This document shows, in pieces, positions 20,448 through 29,430 of a stretch of 64,000 nucleotides of DNA (the first letter of the stretch is position 1; each line of letters starts with the position of its first letter). The notes under the pieces are model-generated. The model was not told where the DNA came from, made no database searches, and saw only the letters and a program-made list of their open reading frames with translations. Origin of the DNA: Kovacikia minuta CCNUW1 (lineage in GTDB: Bacteria > Cyanobacteriota > Cyanobacteriia > Leptolyngbyales > Leptolyngbyaceae); assembly GCF_020091585.1 (NCBI RefSeq), contig NZ_CP083582.1, positions 6,024,536 to 6,088,535 on the forward strand, given 5' to 3'. The translations under genes were made by a program, and so were the position numbers.

Positions 20448-23256
20448 ATGGAAAGTTGGAAATTTCTACTGCAAAAGGAAGGCGATCGCTCCTGGTTACC
20501 GCTGGACTCACCCGATGCGGAAATTTTGGAAGGGCGATATCGGATTGTCGCCCGCTCTAGCCAACCGAATATAGAGGTCGAAATTCGGATCAGCCATTTA
20601 ACGATCGGAGAAGATCCTCCCAAGCGGCGGATTCAGAAGCGATCCAATCGGACAAACCAGGATGGGTTAATGGTTGTTATTCCCTATACCCGCTTACAAC
20701 CCGGTATCTGGGAGTTATGCTGTTCTTCTACCGACTTGATGTCTGACCTTCTGGGAGATAGTTGGCAATACGCAGTGAAACTGCAAGTGCTAGCCCAGGA
20801 AGTTGGGGCTGAGGAAACCTGGGAGCCGGATTGGTCTCCCGCTGTCTCAGAGGTACATTCCCACCCTGGCGAATCCTCAATGCCCACCCACCCATCCACT
20901 GCTTTAGTTGATGGGTCTGCGGCGATCGAATTTTCTGAATCAGCGGTTGAATCTCCGACCGAATCTCCAGTTGTTGCGTCTACCGATCAGCATGATGCTG
21001 CAACCCCTGCGGAGACAGTTGTGCCTTCTGAGGCGGCTGTCTCCGTAAATTCAGGGGAGCCAGCGGCGATCGCCAGTTCGGATGCCCAGCCAACTGAAAC
21101 GGAGGCTACCAGCCGTGAGCCAATCCAACTCAGCCCGGAAGTTTCAGAGATCCTGGGAGCCTCAATGGATCGGTTGTTCCAAATTGCGGAACAGATGTCG
21201 AGTCAATTGGTTGATGAGGTTCTGCGCGACTTTGACTTAATCGCTCCCCTGGAAGAAGCTTCCCCCATAGAACCAGAGCCACCCGACTATGAGTTAGCTG
21301 ATGCATCCCTGCAAGCACCACCGGTTACTGCTGCCTCAGAGAACGCTATAGCCGTTGCCGAAAATCCTCCCCCTGTAGCTGGTTATCGCTTGAGGCAGGC
21401 AGCGATGCTCGCTCTCAAGCTAGACCAGGAGACGTTGATTGCCTGCCGGGGCGAAGTTTTAACGATTACAGGGCAGGTTGTTGAGGAAGATCGGGCGGCG
21501 ATGTCAGAGACAGCGGAAACTGACCAGTCGTCGGATCAGTTCCCCGCAGATTTCAATGCAGACCGTTCTGATTTCTGGAATCCAGATGCAGACTCCCTCG
21601 ATCTGATGGGTGCTACTGCTCAGGAATTGCAGCTTTACCTGCGAGACCCCCAGAGTTTGCAAGTGCTGGTGAGCGATCGCCTGCCCCTGCCAGACCACCC
21701 CCTTCCCTTCCCGTTCTCTTTTTCCTTCTCCTTGCCAGAGGAAATAACAACCCATTTGATTCTGGGAGAAGTCTTGCTCTGCGGTGCGCTTCCCTCCAGG
21801 CAGGGAACCCTCTCTGCCTTGATGACTCAAGCCTTCACTGTTACGGTTGATCCAAAGGAATTGGTGGGAGAGTTAACCAAGCTGAGTGGTGCGCTAGACG
21901 AAACCCTGGCGAAACATCCGGAAGAAGAAAAAGATCGGATTGATTTGCCGATGGAACTGTCTCACCATCTGGAAAAGGAAAAAGAGAAGGAGCTTTCGCT
22001 CAATCTGTCCTTCCTCGATCCGGAACCGGCAGCAACGGCAGGAGAAGAGCAACCCCACCGATTTGCCACCCTGGCGGGGCATCCCCTGCCACCCCAACTC
22101 TATCAGCCTGACCCGAACCAATCTCGTAACAAGCCGATCGAACTCCCAGAGTTTGCTTTTCCAGTTACCCAATCCGATCCGGTCACTCAAACCGGGGTAG
22201 ATGCGAGCACTACAACGGATGCAGCGATCGAATCCTCAGCGGAAGAATCTGCGGCAACACCAACTGATCTGGGTGAACTATTCTCGTTGCCAGAAGAAGC
22301 AGAAGTTACAGTTGCCGAACCTCTGAGGTCGGAGGCTGAGCCGGAATCGATCGCTCCGGATGCCGCACCCCAACCGATTGAGCCTGAACTGACCGAAGCA
22401 TCTGTCGCGTCCCCATCTTCTGATCCACCTGCCGACGTTTCTTCAGACTCATTAGAGCTGTCGGATGAAGCTCAAGTTCAGGTATCCAACCCGGATGCCG
22501 TGTCTGAGGTTACCGCTGAGTCCTCTGATACATCTGATGAACCAGAGGCAGAACCATCTCCAAATCGATCTGCCCTCTCCAATTCAGATGGGCTTCCAGG
22601 CGCTTAAGCTGCAAGATCGGTTCCTGACAAGATTAAATTCCCTTGCCACCGATGCAGAACTGTCTGCCTGGTTGCGATCGCACCTTACCCCAGAACGAGC
22701 GGCTACCGAACTAAAAGCCAGTTCCCCTGCCCCATCAAAAACTGAAGTAGAGCGGGTTTCCAAGGAAATTGTTGTCAATGATGATGAACCAGAAACCCAC
22801 CATTCCCGGCACCGTAACCGTTCCAGACAATCTAAAGTAGAAACCTCAAATCTGGATCAGGATGAACCCAATGTGCTGATTCTGCCAAAGGATGAGCCAA
22901 TTCCCATGCCCAGGTTAGAAGTAACGGGTGGGGAGTTGGTTTCTGGAACACTGGTCAACATTCGGGTCAAACTTCCCTATGTGGTTCCCCGGATGTATGT
23001 CAAACTTTGGGTGATTGATTGTCAATCCCGATCGCTGCTAGACGGCCCCCGCTGGCTATTAGACTTTTTGCCCAATGGTTTGGGAGATATGGAAGCCTAC
23101 ACCCAATTAACCGTCCCCTTTGGCAGTCTGGCAATTCGGTTTGAGGCGATCGCAATCGAAATGCACACCCAGCGGGAAAGCCATAAAGTGACCGTCGATC
23201 GAGATGTCGTCCCTCCCGACCTGCCCGTTGTATCGTTAGAAGATTTTGAAGCTTAG
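20448..23256 (+). pseudogene. Long acidic conserved hypothetical protein, frameshifted
   Basis: The gene starts at ATG 20448 (MESWKFLLQKEGDRSWLPLD). The first frame stops at 22607, and the second frame continues FQALKLQDRFLTRLNSLATD to 23256; one surplus G in GGG 22590-22592 explains the break, giving 935 residues. A folded N-terminal domain (about 1-115) with strand-like repeats is followed by about 600 mostly acidic, Ser/Glu/Pro/Ala-rich residues that look disordered. A beta-rich C-terminal domain follows (MPRLEVTGGELVSGTLVNIR, VVPRMYVKLWVID, LPNGLGDMEAYTQLTVPFG). No signal peptide is seen. I do not know the function; the layout suggests a scaffold. Confidence 0.7.
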
Positions 23257-23302
23257 AATTCCCATCCCTTATTGTCATCCTTCATACGCTACAATGCTCA
23301 AG

Positions 23303-23506
23303 CTGTGACAGGTTATCTGTAAGAAACCCAGATAGGGTCAGAAGTCTGACCAGGGGAAAGTCCGGTGCAAATCCGGCGCTGTGCCGCAACTGTGAACGTA
23401 AAGGCTAAAGCTAAAGACTAAAGGCTAAAGCATTGAGACGAAGTGACCCGCTTTATCCTTCATCCTTTATCTTTCATCCTTTTCAAAGTCAGGATGCCCA
23501 CCTGAA
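23303..23506 (+). ncRNA. Cobalamin (B12) riboswitch
   Basis: The conserved adenosylcobalamin/cobalamin aptamer core is readable: GGGGAAAGTCCGGTGCAAAT then CCGGCGCTGTGCCGCAACTG (B12 box region 23354-23396), and further on AGTCAGGATGCCCACCTG (23487-23504). Between box and 3' strand lies a variable arm of about 85 bp made of AAAGGCT repeats and, facing them, TTTATCC/TTCATCC repeats that can pair with each other. Downstream, CCTGCGAGCCACAGG (23524-23538) can form a small hairpin just before the AAAGG ribosome-binding site of the flavoprotein gene at 23552, so translation control is likely. Confidence 0.92.
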
Positions 23507-23551
23507 GCAACATACACCATCATGCCTGCGAGCCACAGGTAAAGGTTAATC

Positions 23552-24259
23552 ATGCAAAGTTTGGAAGTATTGCGCCGTTCGGTAACGGCAGATTATGTGG
23601 CGACGGTTGTCGCGTCAGAATTTTTGACCCCAACGATTAAAGCAATTCGACTGCGATTAGACCGGGATGAGTTTCGGTTTTTGCCGGGTCAGTCGGTGTG
23701 GCCCAAATTCGAGCGGGACGGGCGCAAATTCAGCAAAATTTATTCCATTGCCTCTTCCCCTTCCCATTGTCCTGAAATTGAACTCTGCGTTTCCCGTGTG
23801 GGGTGGAGTTCAGCCTATGTCCAGGATTTACAAATGGGGCAAATGCTGCCACTACGCGGTCCCTACGGACTCATGACCTTAACCGAGTTGCCCCCCCGCC
23901 CCCGCCTTTATATTGCCGAAGGCTCAGGAATTGCACCGTTGAAAAGCCAGATCGACTGGTTGCATGAGTCTAGTTTTCTCCATTCGGTTTGGCTAGTGCA
24001 GGCAAATCCAGAAACCCCCGACCAACTGCCCTACTACAATTACTGGCAGAACCTGAATCGAACCTGGAAAGCGTTTCAATACCAACCTGCATTGAACCAA
24101 TGCCCAGTTTCCCTGCTGGCACTACAGAACTTGAACCTGGCGGAGTTTGATATTGAAATCTGTGCCATCGGCGATCGCTCCGACCAGATCCAGGAAGCAG
24201 TTCTGACCCTGGGCGCAAAACCCGACCAACTCCGCTCAGAAAAATTCATTGCCTTCTAA
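23552..24259 (+). CDS. Ferredoxin-NADP reductase-like flavoprotein under B12 riboswitch control
   Basis: The 235-residue protein has the FNR-family layout: an FAD-binding barrel with FLPGQSVWPKF near residue 42 and the flavin motif KIYSIASSPS near 66 (family RxYS, here K for R), then an NAD(P)-binding domain starting RLYIAEGSGIAPLKSQIDWL near 125. No iron-sulfur or haem motif is seen, so it should transfer electrons from NAD(P)H to a small acceptor or partner. Because a cobalamin riboswitch precedes it directly, I infer a role in cob(II)alamin reduction or another cobalamin-sensitive redox step. Start ATG 23552 has AAAGG at the right distance. Confidence 0.85.
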   Translation: MQSLEVLRRSVTADYVATVVASEFLTPTIKAIRLRLDRDEFRFLPGQSVWPKFERDGRKFSKIYSIASSPSHCPEIELCVSRVGWSSAYVQDLQMGQMLPLRGPYGLMTLTELPPRPRLYIAEGSGIAPLKSQIDWLHESSFLHSVWLVQANPETPDQLPYYNYWQNLNRTWKAFQYQPALNQCPVSLLALQNLNLAEFDIEICAIGDRSDQIQEAVLTLGAKPDQLRSEKFIAF

Positions 24260-24260
24260 G

Positions 24261-24430
24261 GAGCTGAGGGAAAGGATAAAGGATAAAGGATAAAGAGGCA
24301 GAGGGCAGAAGGCAAAAGGTAGGGAGGGTGTGGCAACACAGAGAAGCGGAGAGAGGAAGAATTCTTCAATTCAAAATTCAAAATTCCCCGTCCACCCCCA
24401 CTCCCTACTCCCCACTCCCCATTCCCTCTT
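24261..24430. repeat. Composite low-complexity repeat module
   Basis: The same order as at 12511-12736: GGATAAAGGATAAAGGATAA, GGCAGAGGGCAGAAGGC, a GGTAGGGAGGGTGTGG block, an AGAGAAGCGGAGA block, AATTCTTCAATTCAAAATTC, and CACTCCC/CCCCATT blocks. No gene is present. Confidence 0.8.
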
Positions 24431-24465
24431 GCCTTGCAACCGCTCTGCTTGCGAGAATGGGGGCT

Positions 24466-25081
24466 ATGAAATCTGAAGAAACGCTCTCAACCAAAGACTC
24501 TAACCCCCTCATCTACAAAGCAACCCGCATGGAAAGGGTGGTGGGAGAATTTCCAAATTCTCTTCATCGCCCTGATTCTGGCACTGTTAATTCGTACCTT
24601 TGTCGCCGAACCTCGCTATATTCCTTCGGATTCAATGGTGCCAACGTTACTTGTGGGCGATCGCCTGGTGGTCGAAAAAGTCTCCTACCGCTTCCACCCA
24701 CCCGAATTTGGAGACATTGTGGTGTTTGACCCGCCCCCCCAATTGCAGGTCTTTGGCTATGCCAAGGATCAGGCATTTATTAAACGGGTGATTGGCACTC
24801 CTGGACAAACCCTTCAGGTGCAGGGCGGTAAAGTTTACCTGGATGGGCAACCCCTTGCAGAACCCTACATTGCCGACCCACCCAATTACCTCTGGGGTCC
24901 GATGCAGGTTCCCAAAGACACAGTTTTTGTCATGGGAGATAACCGCAACAACAGCAACGACTCCCATATCTGGGGCTTTTTACCCCAAAAGAACATCATC
25001 GGTCATGCCTGGTTCCGCTTCTGGCCGGGCGATCGATTGGGGATAATTGAAACCCCTTCACTGGAGGTTGCCCAACCGTAA
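24466..25081 (+). pseudogene. lepB: Signal peptidase I, frameshifted
   Basis: The start ATG 24466 reads MKSEETLSTKDSNP; the conserved enzyme continues one frame over as WKGWWENFQILFIALILALL, with one surplus C in the run 24504-24508 as the simplest cause. The rest is a complete type I signal peptidase of 204 residues: one N-terminal membrane segment, the catalytic Ser in YIPSDSMVPTL, the catalytic Lys in DRLVVEKVSYRF, and boxes FGDIVVFDPP, FIKRVIGTPGQTL, and FVMGDNRNNSNDSHIWGFLP. It cleaves signal peptides on the outer face of the plasma or thylakoid membrane. The break affects only the divergent N-terminal tail. Confidence 0.9.
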
Positions 25082-25119
25082 TGCAGATACATTTTTCTAG
25101 TTTTGTGAGTACTCTTTAA

Positions 25120-25401
<282 letters not shown>

Positions 25402-25473
25402 GGTGCTTTACTGCATCCATCTAGTTTTTCTATCTTCAACCCGCCAAGCGAAGTCGTAAGCCAATTTAAACCC

Positions 25474-25680
25474 ATGACCGCAACTGAGTTATTTTCTACG
25501 CTGAGGAGTTTGCCTCGTGCAGACAAGTTGAAAGTCATGCAGTTCCTGATCACGGAACTAGCGCGAGATGAGGAACCAACACTTCAATCGGGAGCAACTT
25601 ACTCGCTCTGGTCGCCACTCAATTCGCATGAAGCTGCCCACAAACTTGCTCAACTTCTAGAATCGGAGCAATCAACGTAA
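25474..25680 (+). CDS. Small antitoxin-like protein paired with retropepsin-like gene
   Basis: This 68-residue protein (MTATELFSTLRSLPRADKLK) is helical, with a phrase LPRADKLKVMQFLITELARDE typical of small cyanobacterial proteins found before toxin-like or protease-like partner genes. It ends at TAA 25678-25680, one base before the start of the retropepsin-like frame, which implies translational coupling. I infer a regulator or antitoxin-like role from layout only. Confidence 0.6.
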   Translation: MTATELFSTLRSLPRADKLKVMQFLITELARDEEPTLQSGATYSLWSPLNSHEAAHKLAQLLESEQST

Positions 25681-25681
25681 A

Positions 25682-26098
25682 ATGCGTGGTGCTCAACGGT
25701 TTGACTTTACAGAGGGGTTTGATACCTTTGGTGTTCCGGATGCATTGCCTCAACTGCCTTTATCCCTGACCTATCAAGGTATGTCGGCAAAGGTTTTAGC
25801 ATTACTTGATACGGGTGCAAGCGTTAATGTTTTGCCCTATAGCATTGGTATTCAACTTGGTGCCGTTTGGGCGCAGCAGACGACTTCTGTAATCTTGGCT
25901 GGCAATTTAGCCTCGGTCTAGGCGCGAGGTTTACTTGTTTCTGCAAGAATTAGCGATTACGATCCAGTTCGACTGGTCTTTGCGTGGAGTTTGTCGAATG
26001 ACGCGCCTCTATTATTGGGGCGAATGAATTTTTTTCTGGAATTTGATGTTTGCTTTTATCGCTCACAACTTGCCTTTGAGGTACGACCTAAATCATGA
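25682..26098 (+). pseudogene. Retropepsin-like aspartic protease with in-frame stop
   Basis: The frame starts at ATG 25682 and has the aspartic protease signature LALLDTGASVNVLPYSIGIQ near residue 40. A TAG at 25919-25921 (codon 80) stops it, but the same frame stays open through GLLVSARISDYDPVRLVFAW and APLLLGRMNFFLEFDVCF, the second half expected of this fold, to TGA 26096-26098. So the full gene would encode 138 residues and carries one nonsense codon, not a frameshift. Single retropepsin domains act as dimers. Either the gene is newly dead, or the base is an error. Confidence 0.75.
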
Positions 26099-26170
26099 GT
26101 TGTTAGGTTGTGCAAAGGTTGATTGTGATCGCTGTGACAAGCGATCGACGAAGCAGAGCGCAGTAAAACC

Positions 26171-26749
26171 TCAAAATTTTAGATAGTGCATCAGTTCTGC
26201 GGTTACTTGGCTGGAGAGAGACAACCGTCGCTGAAGGTGAACCAGGTTGCGGTAGGGACCCTGGACTCGATTTTGGACGATCGCCCGTGCCAGGTACAAA
26301 TCCACGCCTGGAATACGCTGCAGTGCATCTGCTGTAGCAGTATTGGGATTGAGTGGTTGAAGCGCAACGGGAGTATCGTAGTAGCAGAATAGCAACACAG
26401 GTTCCAGGGGTTTTAGCCGTTGCAGCGGCAACCCCAGAACTGCGGCAATATCTTCCAGCGAATGAAGCTGTATGCCAGCCTGGGTCAGTTCTACCAGGGT
26501 ACGGGCTTGATGAATCGAAAGACCGGGCAACCGCAACCAGTCATCCACACTCGCCTGATTCACATCGATTTTGAGACCTGCCGCTGCTGCCGCCGCGATT
26601 TCCTCAACCGACTTGAGCCGATAATAGGGGTCACTAAACAGCGAAGAGGCTCCAAACCAGCGAACTCTAATAACATCAAATTTCTCAAATAACCAAACTC
26701 CTGCTACTAGCAGAACTCCGCTGATCGAAATGACGGTGCCCCATTCCAT
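26171..26749 (-). CDS. Membrane-anchored helix-hairpin-helix (ComEA-like) protein
   Basis: The 192-residue protein has one N-terminal membrane segment (residues 5-20) and tandem helix-hairpin-helix units: IDVNQASVDDWLRLPGLSIH (near 61), then AAVLGLPLQRLKPLEPVL, and a second LNPNTATADALQRIPGVDLY (near 133) followed by NLVHLQRRLSLSSQ. The VNxAxxxxLxxLPG pattern is typical of ComEA-type DNA-binding domains in DNA uptake. With its signal anchor it may bind DNA outside the membrane, but no competence genes adjoin it. Confidence 0.8.
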   Translation of the reverse strand: MEWGTVISISGVLLVAGVWLFEKFDVIRVRWFGASSLFSDPYYRLKSVEEIAAAAAAGLKIDVNQASVDDWLRLPGLSIHQARTLVELTQAGIQLHSLEDIAAVLGLPLQRLKPLEPVLLFCYYDTPVALQPLNPNTATADALQRIPGVDLYLARAIVQNRVQGPYRNLVHLQRRLSLSSQVTAELMHYLKF

Positions 26750-26837
26750 CTAAGAAATTGCTCTAACAGATTCGTTAACGTTGATTACTCCTAATCTATC
26801 GCTTAATTGCCTACTACGTCTAATTTCTACGCACAAA

Positions 26838-27015
26838 ACAGGGGCGAGGAGTGAGGGGTGAGGAGTAAGGAGTAGGAAGGAATAAAGGATAAAAGATAAA
26901 GAAGTTTGTCATTGGTGATTCGTCATTCGTTTGCCTCCTATATCTTCCCCGTCACCCCATCACCCCATCACCTCCATCTAACCCCTACACCTACCACCTA
27001 CCACCTTCTGCCTTC
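26838..27015. repeat. Composite low-complexity repeat module
   Basis: GAGGGGTGAGGAGTAAGG blocks, GGAATAAAGGATAAAAGATA, CATTGGTGATTCGTCATTCG, CACCCCATCACC blocks and CTACCACCTACCACC blocks lie in the head-to-head spacer between the ComEA-like and TM2 genes. No gene is present. Confidence 0.7.
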
Positions 27016-27020
27016 ATTTT

Positions 27021-27419
27021 CTAGGCAATCCGCTCGAGTAACTGCCGCCGTTTTTGCTCAAATTCGTACTCAGAAATTAACCCATCGGCGCGAAGTTGGT
27101 CGAGTTGGCGAACGGCTTCAGCGATCGCACCTACCTTAGCTGGATCAACCCCCTTTGCTTCGGCGAGAGGCTTCACCTCCGAGGAAACTCCACCATTAAA
27201 CTTGAGGTCAAACTCTTCAGAATCCTGGGACAGGTACCAAATACCCTCGATTACACTCGCGACTTTAGGAATCGGAGTCCAGGCAAGCAGCAAATACAGC
27301 ACGCCCCACAGTGGCTGTTGTAAATAAAACTTATGTAGCCCTGAAATCGGAACCGGATTTGCCGCACTTGCAAATGCCAGCAGGGCTGCCATTTTTCGAT
27401 TTTTGGGCTTGCTCCACAT
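27021..27419 (-). CDS. TM2 domain / SHOCT domain membrane protein
   Basis: The 132-residue protein starts MWSKPKNRKMAALLAFASAA. A TM2-type pair of membrane segments follows, with a short turn around GLHKFYLQQPLWGVLYLLLA (residues 27-46), the usual GLHRFYLG-like motif. The C-terminal 35 residues form a SHOCT-like motif, IAEAVRQLDQLRADGLISEY then EFEQKRRQLLERI, which is a short helical oligomerisation unit. The combination is common in bacterial small membrane proteins with no settled function. Confidence 0.85.
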   Translation of the reverse strand: MWSKPKNRKMAALLAFASAANPVPISGLHKFYLQQPLWGVLYLLLAWTPIPKVASVIEGIWYLSQDSEEFDLKFNGGVSSEVKPLAEAKGVDPAKVGAIAEAVRQLDQLRADGLISEYEFEQKRRQLLERIA

Positions 27420-27942
27420 TTCTCCCCAACTCCAGTTGCACTTAATTTAGATTGTAATTGGTGTGAGGAGTGAGGGGTGAGGGATGAGGGGTGAGGTAGG
27501 TGAGGGTTTTAAGTTTTGAGTTTTAAGTTCTGAAATGGGGAATGGGGAGTAGGGTGTGAATTTTCTTCCCCCTCTTCCTCATCTCCCCGACCTCCCCTAT
27601 CTCCCTCGCCTTCTGACTCCTGACACCTAACTCCCCTTCTGCCTTGCTCTCCGCGTCTCTTTCTGCCTTCTGCCCTCTGCCTTTTTATCCTTTATCCTTT
27701 CCCTACTACCTACCACCTGCCACCTAATAAATTGATGTTTTTTCCAAACCTCTCCCCCGAAGCAGTTTGAACACAGTACATTATGATGAGGGGGATCTAT
27801 CAGCTTTGAACACCTGGGTGTAGGTTCCCAATTACCGAAACAATCATCATTGCCAGCCTGAGCTATCTGGAAAGGCAAGCTGGGAAGAAATTTTAGCTAC
27901 CTTATGGATTGGGTTTGTTAAGCTTCTAGGGCTACTGAGTCG
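27420..27942. other. Low-complexity spacer
   Basis: From about 27460 to 27725 this spacer is a chain of blocks: GTGAGGGGTGAGGGATGAGG, GTTTTAAGTTTTGAGTTTTA, GGGGAATGGGGAGTAGGGTG, TTCCTCATCTCC, CTCTGCC/TTCTGCC, TTTATCC and CTACCACCTGCC. The last 200 bp before the J-domain gene are ordinary non-repeat DNA and probably carry its promoter. Confidence 0.7.
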
Positions 27943-28884
27943 ATGTCACAAAGTTCGCTTCCGTCAGACTGGCTGAATCAATTTTCAGATCCTTATGCAC
28001 TTTTAGGGGTTTCCGTCGCAGCAGACGATCGGCGCATCCTTAGCCGTTATCGAACCGTAGCAAAACTACTGCACCCCGACAGCCAGGCACTTGCGGATGA
28101 AGCCGCCAAACAGCTTGCAGGTCAGCTTTTTGCCCGTCTGGTAAACCCTGCCTACCAAAAACTCAAACAGGAGAAGGGGCGGGCAGAGAGTGTGGCGTTG
28201 CTGCGGATTAAAGTACGCCGCCTGAATCGGGAAGCTTCGCTTTCTCCCAAGAGTGCTTTAGCAAACCAACTCATGCAACACCCAGTTGCAGAGGTAGATG
28301 TGTTTTATGAGCAAGCGATCGCCCACCTTGCAGAATCACAATACAAACCACTGGATCAGTTTGAAACCATCACCCGTGAACTGAGCGAGCTAAACCTGGT
28401 TTACTTGCAGCTCAAGATGGGGGAGATGTTTGTTCGCGAGAAACGAACTGGGGTCGTATCCGCCGCGGAAGCAAAACCGCTTCAGTTCACCCCGGTGTCA
28501 ACGACTTCTCCGATCGCAACTGAGAACTATGCCCAACGCCATTATCGACGGGCACAGGAATACATGAAGAAAGCGAACTGGTCGCAGGCGGTGCAGGAAC
28601 TCAGGGATGCGATCAAAATTGAGGCGGACAAGAGTGAGTACCACGCGATGTTGGGAATTGCCTACTTACACCAAAATTTGAAAGGAATGGCAACCGTTCA
28701 TTTCCGGCAGGCACTGAAGCTCAACCCGCAAGATCCCTTAGCGACTAAATACGCAGCCAAACTGGGAATCCAGACGAATGCTGCGACAAATGCTCAACCG
28801 AACGGCAAGGCTGCCAATGCCCAGCAAAACCCAAAAGTAGCCAAAGGCGGCGGGTTATTTGGTCTGTTTCGCTCTCGGAAGTAG
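27943..28884 (+). CDS. J-domain and TPR protein
   Basis: The N-terminus (about residues 14-75) is a J-domain: DPYALLGVSVAADDRRILSR then AKLLHPDSQ, which keeps the HPD tripeptide needed to stimulate DnaK ATPase. The middle is helical, and residues about 185-270 form TPR units (HYRRAQEYMKKANWSQAVQEL, YHAMLGIAYLHQNLKGMATV, HFRQALKLNPQDP). The 313-residue protein ends in an Asn/Ala/Lys-rich linker and GGLFGLFRSRK. It is probably a co-chaperone that brings Hsp70 to a TPR-bound client. Start at ATG 27943. Confidence 0.88.
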   Translation: MSQSSLPSDWLNQFSDPYALLGVSVAADDRRILSRYRTVAKLLHPDSQALADEAAKQLAGQLFARLVNPAYQKLKQEKGRAESVALLRIKVRRLNREASLSPKSALANQLMQHPVAEVDVFYEQAIAHLAESQYKPLDQFETITRELSELNLVYLQLKMGEMFVREKRTGVVSAAEAKPLQFTPVSTTSPIATENYAQRHYRRAQEYMKKANWSQAVQELRDAIKIEADKSEYHAMLGIAYLHQNLKGMATVHFRQALKLNPQDPLATKYAAKLGIQTNAATNAQPNGKAANAQQNPKVAKGGGLFGLFRSRK

Positions 28885-28995
28885 TGAAACCCCTACCTGG
28901 GTGCCCTTAACTCAAACTGATGGCTGAATTAAGATAATACTTAGACGCCTTTAAGGTGATCCCTACCCTGGTTAAAAATAATTTAATTCAAAGCG

Positions 28996-29319
28996 ATGGG
29001 ATTTTTTGATTCTGAGATTGTTCAACAGGAAGCCAAACAGCTATTTGAGGACTATCAGTCGCTCATGCAGCTAGGGGCTGATTATGGGAAGTTCGATCGC
29101 GAAGGCAAGAAGCTGTTTATTGAGCAGATGGAAGCCGTCATGGATCGGTATCGAATTTTTATGAAACGATTTGAGCTATCCGAAGATTTTATGGCTCAAA
29201 TGACGGTAGAACAGCTTAAAACCCAACTGGGTCAATTTGGAATTACTCCTCAACAAATGTTCGACCAGATGCACAGAACATTGGAGCGAATGAAAGCTGA
29301 GGTAGAAAGAACCCCTTAG
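28996..29319 (+). CDS. DUF1825 family protein
   Basis: The 107-residue acidic, all-helical protein starts MGFFDSEIVQQEAKQLFEDY and contains YGKFDREGKKLFIEQMEAVM and TPQQMFDQMHRTLERMKAEV, matching the cyanobacteria-restricted DUF1825 family in length and pattern. No catalytic motif is visible. It is a single gene between the J-domain gene and the convergent PBP gene. The function of the family is unknown. Confidence 0.88.
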   Translation: MGFFDSEIVQQEAKQLFEDYQSLMQLGADYGKFDREGKKLFIEQMEAVMDRYRIFMKRFELSEDFMAQMTVEQLKTQLGQFGITPQQMFDQMHRTLERMKAEVERTP

Positions 29320-29430
29320 AATAATTAAGAATCAAAAATGATGAATTATGAATTGAAGCTCGTGCAAATTTTAGGTGAGCAAGGTAATTCAAATAATTTT
29401 TAATTCTTAATTCAAAATTCCTAATTTTTA

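Noticed and set aside
27455-27475. ACTCCTCACAC, the core motif of the cyanobacterial small RNA Yfr1, on the minus strand
   Set aside because: It lies inside GTGAGGGGTGAGG low-complexity DNA, and neither of the two Yfr1 stem-loops is present around it.
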